The position numbers and the translations under genes are program-made. Source: an uncultured Pseudomonadota bacterium (GTDB lineage: Bacteria; SAR324; NAC60-12). From it: a DNA stretch of 7,635 bases. The notes below the pieces were generated by a model. The model searched no databases, was not told where the DNA came from, and saw only the letters and a list, made by a program, of their open reading frames with translations. The stretch is from assembly GCA_913052275.1 (NCBI GenBank), contig CAJXDX010000081.1, positions 1-7,635 on the forward strand. Direction: 5' to 3'. Positions 1 to 6,165 of the stretch are shown in pieces. Numbering within the stretch: position 1 is the stretch's first letter; each line of letters starts with the position of its first letter.

Positions 1-1
1 T

Positions 2-472
2 AAGGAAGTTGGTATCAAACTTGAAATTAAACCGCAAATCAGTGGAGAAAGCAGTATTCGACTCGATATTGCCCAGGAATCAAGCGATGTAGTTAATCCT
101 GGAGTAGAAGCAATAACTATTTTTAAGAGAACCATCAAAACCTCTGTTATTGCAGAAGATGGTGAGATCATTGTCCTTGGAGGATTAATAAAAGAAAAAG
201 TTGCACGTAATCAGAGCAAGATACCCGGATTTGGAGATCTGCCTCTGATCGGCTGGTTTTTCCGCAGTAAACAGGATCAATACGAGAAAATAAATCTTCT
301 GATTTTTATTCGACCAACCATCATTCGTACACAAAAAGATTTAGAAAAAGTTAATCAGCGTGCCAGCTCCCGTTACAGAAAAGCACAAGAACTTAATAAG
401 GTATCAGACCAGGTACAGAAAGATCTGGGATTCCCCAAACTTTCAGAGCAAACAGAAAGTGTTGAGGAATAA
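2..472 (+). CDS. gspD: Type II secretion secretin GspD, C-terminal 156 residues (5' end outside window)
   Basis: GspD forms the outer-membrane channel of the type II secretion system, through which folded proteins leave the periplasm. Only the end of the gene is present; the reading frame is open from the left edge to a TAA at 470-472. The visible part is the secretin core. VGIKLEIKPQI is near the start, the VLGGL strand at residues 58-62 of the fragment, the IPGFGDLPLIGWFFRS signature at 74-89, and the INLLIFIRPTIIR transmembrane-strand motif at 97-109. These match GspD better than PilQ or a type III secretin. A hydrophilic tail of roughly 45 residues follows, rich in Lys, Gln and Glu. In other GspD proteins this position can hold the pilotin-binding S domain, but I cannot show that here. 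The stop lies only 24 bp before scpA, so the two may be co-transcribed. The family call is very secure. Confidence 0.93.
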   Translation, partial: KEVGIKLEIKPQISGESSIRLDIAQESSDVVNPGVEAITIFKRTIKTSVIAEDGEIIVLGGLIKEKVARNQSKIPGFGDLPLIGWFFRSKQDQYEKINLLIFIRPTIIRTQKDLEKVNQRASSRYRKAQELNKVSDQVQKDLGFPKLSEQTESVEE

Positions 473-496
473 TTTTCCCCTTTTCTACCTCGAAAA

Positions 497-1366
497 ATGA
501 GTTTGGAAGCCATGGAAGGTGATCATAATAGCGTTGATGTCCCCAAAATATTTCCAAATCCGGAAAATCCCCTGGAAATTAAATTCCCTTTTTTTGAGGG
601 CCCGCTGGATTTGCTTCTGCATCTTATTCGCATTAAAGAAGTTTCTATTGAGGAGGTACGGCTTTCTGAATTAACCACCTCATATTTGGAATATGTTGAG
701 ATCATGCAGTCGATCAATCTTGATCTTGCAGGAGAATTCCTGGAAATTGCAGCCATGTTGATTTTAATAAAGTCAAGGCACCTGCTTCCCCGCGCTCCGG
801 AAGATCTTGAAGAAATTGAAGAAGAGGATCCGGAAGAAATTCTACGTAGGCGACTGCTGGAATATCAGCATTATAAGGATGCAGCTTTTGAGCTTGGTTC
901 GCTGGATATTTTAGGACGTGATGTATTTCAACGACCTGAAAACGTTGAGTTAGTTGCCGATTCTGAAGAAGTTGATCCGGAATATGAAGACATTTCCGTA
1001 TCTGCGTTGATGGAAGCCTTTGAACGCGTAATGAAACGTCTTCCTAAACAAACCAGGCATTTAGTTGAAGCAGAAACTGTAAGGATTGAGGATCGAATTG
1101 AAGAAATGATTCTGAGTTTTATGAAAAAACAGCACTGCCTTTTTGAAGAATTGTTTGCAGGCGACAAATCAAAGTTATGGTTTATTATAACCTTCATGGC
1201 ATTGCTGGAAATGGCACGGCTGCGTCTGATAACAATCGTACAAGTAGAGCAGCCTGGTGCAATTCATTGCACCAGGCATGAAAACTTCGATCAGAACATA
1301 AATGACTGGTACAATCTGCAGAGAGGTGAAGAACAAGAGGAATCTGCAATGTTAAAAGCAAGTTGA
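497..1366 (+). CDS. scpA: Segregation and condensation protein A (ScpA, SMC kleisin)
   Basis: ScpA is the kleisin subunit that bridges the SMC ATPase heads and recruits ScpB in bacterial condensin; it acts on the nucleoid during chromosome segregation. The 289-residue product has the diagnostic N-terminal FEGPLDLLLHLI at 33-44 and the helix LAGEFLEIAAMLILIKSR at 77-94. An acidic linker (about 101-116) and a C-terminal winged-helix region (about 195-255, with FITFMALLEMARL-like sequence near 229-242) follow. It is slightly longer than the usual 230-270 residues because of about 25 extra N-terminal residues and a hydrophilic tail of about 35 residues. There is no convincing Shine-Dalgarno sequence before ATG 497. 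An in-frame ATG at 512 with GGAAG just upstream (very tight spacing) is an alternative start. The next gene is not scpB, the usual partner. A perfect 11-bp inverted repeat lies inside the 3' end of the gene. Confidence 0.93.
   Translation: MSLEAMEGDHNSVDVPKIFPNPENPLEIKFPFFEGPLDLLLHLIRIKEVSIEEVRLSELTTSYLEYVEIMQSINLDLAGEFLEIAAMLILIKSRHLLPRAPEDLEEIEEEDPEEILRRRLLEYQHYKDAAFELGSLDILGRDVFQRPENVELVADSEEVDPEYEDISVSALMEAFERVMKRLPKQTRHLVEAETVRIEDRIEEMILSFMKKQHCLFEELFAGDKSKLWFIITFMALLEMARLRLITIVQVEQPGAIHCTRHENFDQNINDWYNLQRGEEQEESAMLKAS
1252..1277. repeat. Perfect 11-bp inverted repeat inside scpA
   Basis: The left arm GCCTGGTGCAA (1252-1262) and right arm TTGCACCAGGC (1267-1277) are exact reverse complements separated by the four bases TTCA. 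The RNA would fold into a stable GC-rich hairpin on either strand. It lies in the scpA reading frame about 90 bases before the stop, encoding the end of the winged-helix domain and the start of the tail. No T-run follows it on either strand, so it is not an ordinary intrinsic terminator. The function is unknown. Confidence 0.8.
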
Positions 1367-1379
1367 GTCTGATTTTTTT

Positions 1380-1410
1380 TAAACACATCTTCCTGCATAG
1401 ATGGTGTTTA
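1380..1410. repeat. Imperfect hairpin downstream of scpA
   Basis: TAAACACATCT (1380-1390) pairs with AGATGGTGTTTA (1399-1410) with one bulged base and an eight-base loop. It lies 14 bases past the scpA stop. A run of eight T residues precedes the hairpin on the + strand instead of following it, so it does not fit a standard intrinsic terminator in either direction. It could stabilise the 3' end of the scpA message or be chance in AT-rich DNA. The rest of the 141-bp gap holds a small palindrome, GGAAA-TTC-TTTCC at 1431-1443, and no promoter I would stand behind. Confidence 0.35.
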
Positions 1411-1507
1411 TAGGCTAAGCCCCTTATACCGGAAATTCTTTCCCAAATAAATTCTATATCTGAGAAATGATTGTATACGGCATAAATTCCAAATTAAATG
1501 TTGAAAA

Positions 1508-2791
1508 ATGTTCCGGATTTTTCTGCTGAATTACGTTTTCTTCGGAATTATAGCTCTTCATTTACCAACCAGTTTGCTGGCACATCAGGTTTCTGGTCTG
1601 AAAATAATTGCAATTGTGCTTTCCAAAACATGCCCCCTGCCCGACGGTCCGGATATGACCATTGATTCTCCGGACTCAATTCTCAAATCTGTCACCAATC
1701 CGTCCTGTCCTAAACTGGGCGATAAACAGCTGATCCAAACTGCTATACAAAATCAAGGCAAGTCTCCAAAACATGCAGGTATTGAAATAACAGTTAATGT
1801 TGACGGCAAGGAATTGAAGAAAAAGCGTCACCGCAAAGTTTATACTATTCAGGCAGGCGATACAGCAAGGGTGCTGCATGAGATTGATTTGGAAAATACC
1901 GGACGTTATCAAATTGCAGTTCGAATCTGGGACTCTCGATTCAAGCGCATTTTACTAAACACCAGCTCTGGTGATGAGCGCCTTTTTTACATTGCCTCGC
2001 CCCAGGATGTAGAAGTGGCAAAAACACACCTGGCCACAGGAGTGATAGTTTCCGGTAAACGCATAATTTCACCACTAAAATTTGATCCTCCCGACTTGAG
2101 GTGGGAAACTGTACAGGTACTGCCTAAACATGCACTTCGTGGTGAAAAACTTCGCTTACGTTTAAATTTAATTAATGCAGGTGGAGACATAGTCCAGGAT
2201 GTCTCAACAAAGGTACAGTATTACAATGTCAAGCAGCCAATGAGAAAATCTGTGATTGCTGTACCGACAGCCCGCGTAATGGCTCCAGGAGAAATTATAA
2301 CTTTTGATCTTGAGTACACACTCCCTGAAGACCAGCTGATGGGCAAATACCAGATCATTGCTACTGTTGATCCTGAAAATGATATCGAAGAACTAAAGGA
2401 AAAGAATAACGAAGCCAAATCGAACGTGATCAGGCTTAGTGATATCAAGCTGCTGCTGCCATCTGACAAATTTACTTTTGAAGAAAACGGACTTTTCCTT
2501 TTTCAATGGGACAGTCTTGCTTTCAGTGAATTTAAAATACAGGTAGGTGTCGATGAAAAATTTGAAGACAGCGGGTCACATTTTGACTTGCCACAGGGAA
2601 ACCGCTGGATTGCGGACAAGGAGTTGGTACCTCTGGCAGGCGAACTTCCAGGGATGGCCATGGGGTTGATGAGAACAAAAGAGAAGAACCAGCTTTACTG
2701 GCGGGTAATCGGACGTCAAGCCAGCGGAAGACAGGCAATCTCGGGTATTCGAAAATTTACTATCACTCCTGTTAATTCTGAGACTCTTTGA
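1508..2791 (+). CDS. Exported CARDB/Ig-like domain protein of unknown function
   Basis: I do not recognise a named family for the whole 427-residue protein. A signal peptide is clear: basic Arg3, a hydrophobic stretch to about residue 20, and a likely cleavage after TSLLA (Ala25). There is no lipobox Cys at that site. After it come C42 and C67 in a Pro-rich segment, possibly a disulfide loop. A first Ig-like beta domain (about 70-165) and a second, more typical CARDB-type domain (about 200-311) follow. The second contains LRLRLNLINAGGD, APGEIITFDLEYTLP and a YQIIATVDPENDIEE-KNN pattern, the classic CARDB end. The C-terminal part (about 315-420), with FLFQWDS and QLYWRVIG, resembles a fibronectin-III-like sandwich. 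CARDB domains usually mediate adhesion or extracellular binding. The product is probably periplasmic or secreted; its position between secretion genes suggests, but does not show, a link to type II export. No Shine-Dalgarno sequence precedes the ATG. Confidence 0.8.
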   Translation: MFRIFLLNYVFFGIIALHLPTSLLAHQVSGLKIIAIVLSKTCPLPDGPDMTIDSPDSILKSVTNPSCPKLGDKQLIQTAIQNQGKSPKHAGIEITVNVDGKELKKKRHRKVYTIQAGDTARVLHEIDLENTGRYQIAVRIWDSRFKRILLNTSSGDERLFYIASPQDVEVAKTHLATGVIVSGKRIISPLKFDPPDLRWETVQVLPKHALRGEKLRLRLNLINAGGDIVQDVSTKVQYYNVKQPMRKSVIAVPTARVMAPGEIITFDLEYTLPEDQLMGKYQIIATVDPENDIEELKEKNNEAKSNVIRLSDIKLLLPSDKFTFEENGLFLFQWDSLAFSEFKIQVGVDEKFEDSGSHFDLPQGNRWIADKELVPLAGELPGMAMGLMRTKEKNQLYWRVIGRQASGRQAISGIRKFTITPVNSETL

Positions 2792-2830
2792 TATTTTCGT
2801 TCACAAATTTTTAACACCCAACCAATTTAA

Positions 2831-3229
2831 ATGCTGCTCAAATTATTCCTGGCCTTCACTATCATTCCGATAATAGAAATATATCTGCTGATTGAAATTG
2901 GATCAATGTTCGGTGCATTAACCGCAGTTGCTCTGGTAATTCTTACCGGATTTTTAGGCGCTTTTCTGGCCCGGATGCAAGGCCTGCAAACATTATATCG
3001 AATACAGGAAAGCCTGCGTGAAGGCAGGATGCCTTCGGGTGAACTCCTGGATGCCCTGCTGATAGGAATAGCGGGACTTGTATTATTGACTCCCGGATTT
3101 TTAACAGATTCAGCAGGTTTCCTGCTGTTGATCCCCGCAACAAGAAACGCTATAAAAAACTGGTTACGGCGCCAGATAGAACTACGTTATATGTCAAACC
3201 GTCCGGAAGACATTATTATTGAGCAATAG
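2831..3229 (+). CDS. fxsA: FxsA family membrane protein
   Basis: FxsA is a small inner-membrane protein. In E. coli its overproduction relieves exclusion of phage T7 by the F plasmid, but its normal role is unknown. The 132-residue product has the family's hallmarks. These are an N-terminal hydrophobic helix containing IIPIIEIYLLIEIG (about 11-24), a second membrane helix (about 28-48, ending GFLGAFLAR), a short loop with the LREGRMPSGELLDALL segment (62-77), and a final hydrophobic region. That region carries the GLVLLTPGFLTD signature (82-93) and LLLIPATR (98-105). A short basic and polar tail follows, and the length is normal for the family. It starts 39 bp after the CARDB gene with no visible ribosome-binding site. 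The shared direction and small gap suggest co-transcription with that gene. Confidence 0.92.
   Translation: MLLKLFLAFTIIPIIEIYLLIEIGSMFGALTAVALVILTGFLGAFLARMQGLQTLYRIQESLREGRMPSGELLDALLIGIAGLVLLTPGFLTDSAGFLLLIPATRNAIKNWLRRQIELRYMSNRPEDIIIEQ
3111..3127. repeat. Perfect 7-bp inverted repeat inside fxsA
   Basis: CAGCAGG (3111-3117) and CCTGCTG (3121-3127) are exact reverse complements around TTT. The hairpin lies in the codons for the conserved SAGFLLL membrane segment, and no T-run follows. It may be a by-product of Leu and Ala codon choice. Confidence 0.5.
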
Positions 3230-3236
3230 TTCTGCA

Positions 3237-3253
3237 ACTTTAACTTCTAAAGT
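3237..3253. repeat. Small hairpin just after fxsA
   Basis: ACTTTA (3237-3242) and TAAAGT (3248-3253) are exact reverse complements with a five-base loop, beginning 8 bases past the fxsA stop. The stem is AT-rich and no U-tract follows directly, so termination here is doubtful. Confidence 0.3.
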
Positions 3254-3290
3254 CCCCACAAAACTCCACATAATTCACATATTTTTTCGG

Positions 3291-3332
3291 TTGAATATCT
3301 TGCCCTTTAATTAAGATTTGTTAACTTATATT
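3291..3332 (+). promoter_or_regulatory. Possible promoter region for gltA
   Basis: The 153-bp gap before gltA is the longest between the + strand genes and is very AT-rich. It contains TTGAAT (3291-3296), TTGCCC (3300-3305), the palindromes TTAATTAA (3307-3314) and GTTAAC (3320-3325), and a TATATT box (3327-3332). No pair has ideal spacing: TTGCCC to TATATT is 21 bp. A promoter here is therefore inferred mainly from the gap and composition. A metabolic gene placed after an unrelated membrane protein would be expected to have its own control. Confidence 0.25.
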
Positions 3333-3382
3333 CAGAAAGCGAGAAAATTTTTCTTTTTTAAGATGTAAAAAATTGAGCCACT

Positions 3383-4666
3383 ATGCCAGGAACAGCGAGA
3401 ATTGAAGTCAATGACAAATCAATAGAACTCCCTTTAGTTGTAGGAAGTGAAGGTGAAACGGGCATTGATATAGGAAAATTACGTGCTCAGACAAAATCCA
3501 TAACACTGGATCCAGGCTTTGTTAATACAGGTTCATGCGAAAGCGGAATAACTTTTCTCAATGGTGAGAAGGGTATACTGCGTTACCGAGGTTATCCAAT
3601 TGAAGTCCTTGCAGAAAAGTCAAACTTTCTTGAAGTAAGCTACCTGCTGATATTCGGGGAACTTCCTTCCACACAGCAGTTGGAAAAGTTTGAGTACAAT
3701 GTCAAACGCCATACTATGCTGCATGAAGATGTGAAGCATATTTATCAGGCCTTTCCCAAGGACGCTCACCCGATGGCAATTTTGTCAAGCATTGTCTGCG
3801 CGCTTTCAACATTCTATCCTGATTTCAGTGCAACGGACAGAGACGCTGTAGATTTGGCCATCTGGCGCTTAATGGGTAAATTGCCTACCATTGCCGCATG
3901 GTCTTACAAAAAAAATATCGGCCAGCCTTTTGTTTTCCCAGTAAACGAGTACAGTTATGCCAAAAACTTTCTTCACATGCTTTTCAGTGTGCCTACAACT
4001 GCATACGAAGTCCCGCCAGAATTTGTTGAGGCTTTGAATGTGCTTTTCATTTTGCACGCAGATCATGAACAAAACTGTTCTACATCCACGGTCAGACTTG
4101 TAGGCAGCAGCCGTGCAAATTTATTTGCTTCAATTTCAACAGGTATTGCAGCTCTTTGGGGTCCGCTCCATGGGGGTGCAAATCAAGCTGTTCTGGAAAT
4201 GCTCCAACAAATACACAAGGACGGTGGAGACGTGCAAAAGTTTGTAAAACTTGCCAAAGAGAAAGATTCATCATTTCGTTTAATGGGCTTTGGCCATCGT
4301 GTCTACAAAAATTTTGATCCACGTGCAACCATCCTTAAAGAATACTGTGATAAAATTTTAAAGCTTCTTGGAACTCCTGACCCTTTGCTGGATATTGCCA
4401 AGCAACTCGAGGAAGCAGCTCTGACCGATGAATACTTCATTGACCGTAATCTATATCCAAATGTGGATTTTTACAGCGGCATTATCTACAAAGCTCTCGG
4501 ATTTCCAACTGACATGTTTACAGTACTGTTTTCGCTTGGACGACTGCCCGGCTGGATTGCTCACTGGCTGGAAATGCACAATAGTGCATCTAAAATAGGA
4601 CGCCCACGTCAGATTTATACAGGCCACACCGAGCGCGAATATGTGGCTCTCAGCCAGCGAAACTGA
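3383..4666 (+). CDS. gltA: Citrate synthase, type II (hexameric) family
   Basis: The enzyme condenses acetyl-CoA with oxaloacetate to give citrate and CoA, the first step of the TCA cycle, in the cytoplasm. The 427-residue length matches the E. coli type. The catalytic triad is present: H263 in LWGPLHGGANQ, H305 in MGFGHRVYKNFDPRA, and D362 in NVDFYSG. The oxaloacetate-binding histidines lie in LHADHEQN (H225, H228), with R314 in FDPRA, R387 in SLGRLPGW, and R407 in the RPRQIYTG end. Several residues that I recall as forming the NADH inhibitory site of the E. coli enzyme also align: R109-H110-T111, Y145, R162 and K166. The position of E. coli Cys206 is Thr here. The enzyme may therefore be allosteric, but this is inference. 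No clear Shine-Dalgarno sequence precedes ATG 3383. It ends 28 bp before gspM, so transcription could run on into the secretion genes. Confidence 0.97.
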   Translation: MPGTARIEVNDKSIELPLVVGSEGETGIDIGKLRAQTKSITLDPGFVNTGSCESGITFLNGEKGILRYRGYPIEVLAEKSNFLEVSYLLIFGELPSTQQLEKFEYNVKRHTMLHEDVKHIYQAFPKDAHPMAILSSIVCALSTFYPDFSATDRDAVDLAIWRLMGKLPTIAAWSYKKNIGQPFVFPVNEYSYAKNFLHMLFSVPTTAYEVPPEFVEALNVLFILHADHEQNCSTSTVRLVGSSRANLFASISTGIAALWGPLHGGANQAVLEMLQQIHKDGGDVQKFVKLAKEKDSSFRLMGFGHRVYKNFDPRATILKEYCDKILKLLGTPDPLLDIAKQLEEAALTDEYFIDRNLYPNVDFYSGIIYKALGFPTDMFTVLFSLGRLPGWIAHWLEMHNSASKIGRPRQIYTGHTEREYVALSQRN

Positions 4667-4694
4667 AAATAATCCTCCACGATAAACGCTTCCA

Positions 4695-5180
4695 ATGTTG
4701 AATCTTACAATTCGGGAGCAGCTTCTGATTGCACTGATGTTCCTGCTTCTATTTGTGCTGGCTGGCATATGGGGTGTAAAGTATCTTAACCGCCAGGAAA
4801 AATACCTTCAGCAGCAGCTTTCTGAACGTGAAAAACAAATAAAGCAGGTCCGTAACCTTTCAAGAGAATGGAAGACATTACAAAAGACACGAACTGCACC
4901 GGTAATGTCGCAGGCACTAAGCTCTTTTGTGGAAAACATAGCACGATCACTCCAGATACAGGATAATTTGCAGCTCAATGTACTGAACAATGTTGAAAAG
5001 GGTACTGAGGGTGTCAAAGTAGGTTTGGACAGACTTAAACTGGATAATTTATTTTCAATGCTTTACCGGCTGGAAAATCACAGGCCTGTTATACGAACTT
5101 CCCATTTGAGCATCAGCATTAGCCCGGGCGACAGACTTGTCCGTGCTTCTTTTCAAGTACACAAGCAACAGAGTAATTGA
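4695..5180 (+). CDS. gspM: Type II secretion inner-membrane platform protein GspM
   Basis: GspM is a bitopic inner-membrane protein that pairs with GspL in the assembly platform of the type II system. The 161-residue product has the expected build: a short cytoplasmic N-terminus with the TIREQLLIALM motif, typical of the family. One membrane helix follows (about 9-28), then a charged coiled-coil stretch (about 32-65). The periplasmic ferredoxin-like domain contains KVGLDRLKLDNLFSMLYRLE and ends in beta strands SHLSISISPG and VRASFQVHK. Length is close to the usual 150-170. A PilO-like protein shares this architecture, but the tight link to gspN and the nearby gspD favour GspM. No gspL precedes it. 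No Shine-Dalgarno sequence is visible; the gap even contains the anti-SD-like TCCTCC (4673-4678). Its TGA is one base from the gspN ATG, so translational coupling is likely. Confidence 0.8.
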   Translation: MLNLTIREQLLIALMFLLLFVLAGIWGVKYLNRQEKYLQQQLSEREKQIKQVRNLSREWKTLQKTRTAPVMSQALSSFVENIARSLQIQDNLQLNVLNNVEKGTEGVKVGLDRLKLDNLFSMLYRLENHRPVIRTSHLSISISPGDRLVRASFQVHKQQSN

Positions 5181-5181
5181 G

Positions 5182-6072
5182 ATGCGCGTGTTAAAACGTA
5201 CTGCTTTCCTGTTAATTGGACTGGCGCTGGTTTTGATGCTGGCTTTATGGGGTTTTATGCAGAATTTCCCTGGGAAGTCAATTGCTGATGCTGCCAGCAC
5301 GCGGTTAAGTTCACAAACAGGGATTAATTTTGAAATTCAGGATTTTGAGTTGGGATGGAGTAAACTCAGCACCCCGGAAATTTCCATTAGTACACCGAAT
5401 TGGTTAGCAGGACCAGTAATGCGTTTGCTTATTCTTAAAAACGTTGAGGCTCCATTTGCATCAATAATCACATCCGGGAAAGCAAGAATTAATGGTGAGC
5501 TTCATGAAGGTGCAATGCAGATATCTACTGAGTTGCTGACTCCTGAAAAGCTCGATTTGTCATTGGAAGATGTACGAATTGAAAGAGTACCTTTGTTTGC
5601 TTTAATACCATATGCATTTGTTTCTGGATCTCTTTCAATGTCAGTTCATATCAGTAATTTTCAGGAGCTTCAGCAAAATAGAGGATTCCCAGAAGGCAGC
5701 CTGAGGGGTAAACTTAATGACACGCGCATCCGAATTTCAGGGGGTTCGGCACTTCTTGACCTGCAGTTTCCGGAACTGAATCAGACAGAAATAATTTTTG
5801 AACTCGAACTCGGCCCAGTTATTTCATTAAAAGATGTTCAATTAAAAGGATCTTTGGAAGGTACAGTTGATGGAACAATACAGCTGGACAAAAATCGTCC
5901 AAATATGTCATCAATAGATTTAAATTTTCTGCTTACTCCTTCTCCTGATTTCAAAAATGAACTCAGTCGTTTCAGCAAAATACTGCTCTCATTTCAGTGT
6001 GGTGAGACAATCAATGTTAACCTGAAAGGCACATTTAACCGTCTCAATTTACCAACAAGAAATAAATGCTAG
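5182..6072 (+). CDS. gspN: Type II secretion protein GspN (AsmA-like)
   Basis: This 296-residue protein fits the GspN family found next to gspM in deltaproteobacterial and Leptospira-type T2SS loci. It has an N-terminal signal anchor (about residues 5-24, after MRVLKR), then FPGKSIADAASTRL (29-42). A long periplasmic beta-rich region follows with AsmA-like traits: FEIQDFELGW (50-59), ISISTPNWL, and repeated strands around GELHEGAMQIS, GSLRGKLNDTRI and LEGTVDGTIQL. In this family GspN is an accessory T2SS component whose exact job is unsettled. I chose ATG 5182 because it lies one base past the gspM stop and is followed at once by a normal membrane anchor. An in-frame ATG at 5137 would overlap the gspM domain by 44 bases and add 15 residues before the anchor. 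A diverged AsmA-family protein is the alternative. Confidence 0.75.
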   Translation: MRVLKRTAFLLIGLALVLMLALWGFMQNFPGKSIADAASTRLSSQTGINFEIQDFELGWSKLSTPEISISTPNWLAGPVMRLLILKNVEAPFASIITSGKARINGELHEGAMQISTELLTPEKLDLSLEDVRIERVPLFALIPYAFVSGSLSMSVHISNFQELQQNRGFPEGSLRGKLNDTRIRISGGSALLDLQFPELNQTEIIFELELGPVISLKDVQLKGSLEGTVDGTIQLDKNRPNMSSIDLNFLLTPSPDFKNELSRFSKILLSFQCGETINVNLKGTFNRLNLPTRNKC

Positions 6073-6095
6073 CCTTAGGGGCAGCATTTGCTGCC
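6064..6095. terminator. Overlapping alternative hairpins at the gspN stop
   Basis: GGCAGC (6080-6085), ATTT and GCTGCC (6090-6095) form a perfect 6-bp GC-rich stem with a four-base loop. A second pairing is possible between AAATGCT (6064-6070, overlapping the gspN stop) and AGCATTT (6083-6089). The two exclude each other because they share 6083-6085. No strong T-run follows on either strand, so factor-independent termination is not proven. The position at a convergent gene junction makes a terminator or 3'-end stabiliser the most natural reading. Confidence 0.4.
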
Positions 6096-6130
6096 GTTGC
6101 AAAAAGGTCTTTTCAATATTAATACTGCTG

Positions 6131-6152
6131 CAATCCATTAGATTGTGTGTTT
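6131..6152 (+). terminator. Weak candidate terminator in the gspN/cyclase junction
   Basis: CAATC (6131-6135) and GATTG (6141-6145) are exact reverse complements with a five-base loop, extendable by G-U pairs, followed by TGTGTTTT. It would serve + strand transcription leaving gspN. The stem is short and AT-rich, so this is tentative. Confidence 0.25.
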
Positions 6153-6165
6153 TGCAGATAAAAAT

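Noticed and set aside
1372..1410. T-run plus hairpin after scpA as an intrinsic terminator
   Set aside because: The T-run precedes the hairpin on the + strand and becomes an A-run after it on the minus strand, so it has the wrong order in both directions.
2184..2205. Inverted repeat GAGACAT-N8-ATGTCTC in the CARDB gene
   Set aside because: Only 7 bp with an 8-base loop inside coding sequence; such a match is expected by chance in a window this size.
5137..5181. Upstream ATG extending gspN by 15 codons into gspM
   Set aside because: It would place a polar 15-residue extension before the membrane anchor and overlap the conserved end of gspM. ATG 5182, one base after the gspM stop, gives a normal anchor.
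523..5300. Minus-strand open frames of 64-105 codons opposite the + strand genes
   Set aside because: They lie antisense to well-recognised genes, show no family motifs and have composition typical of shadow frames.
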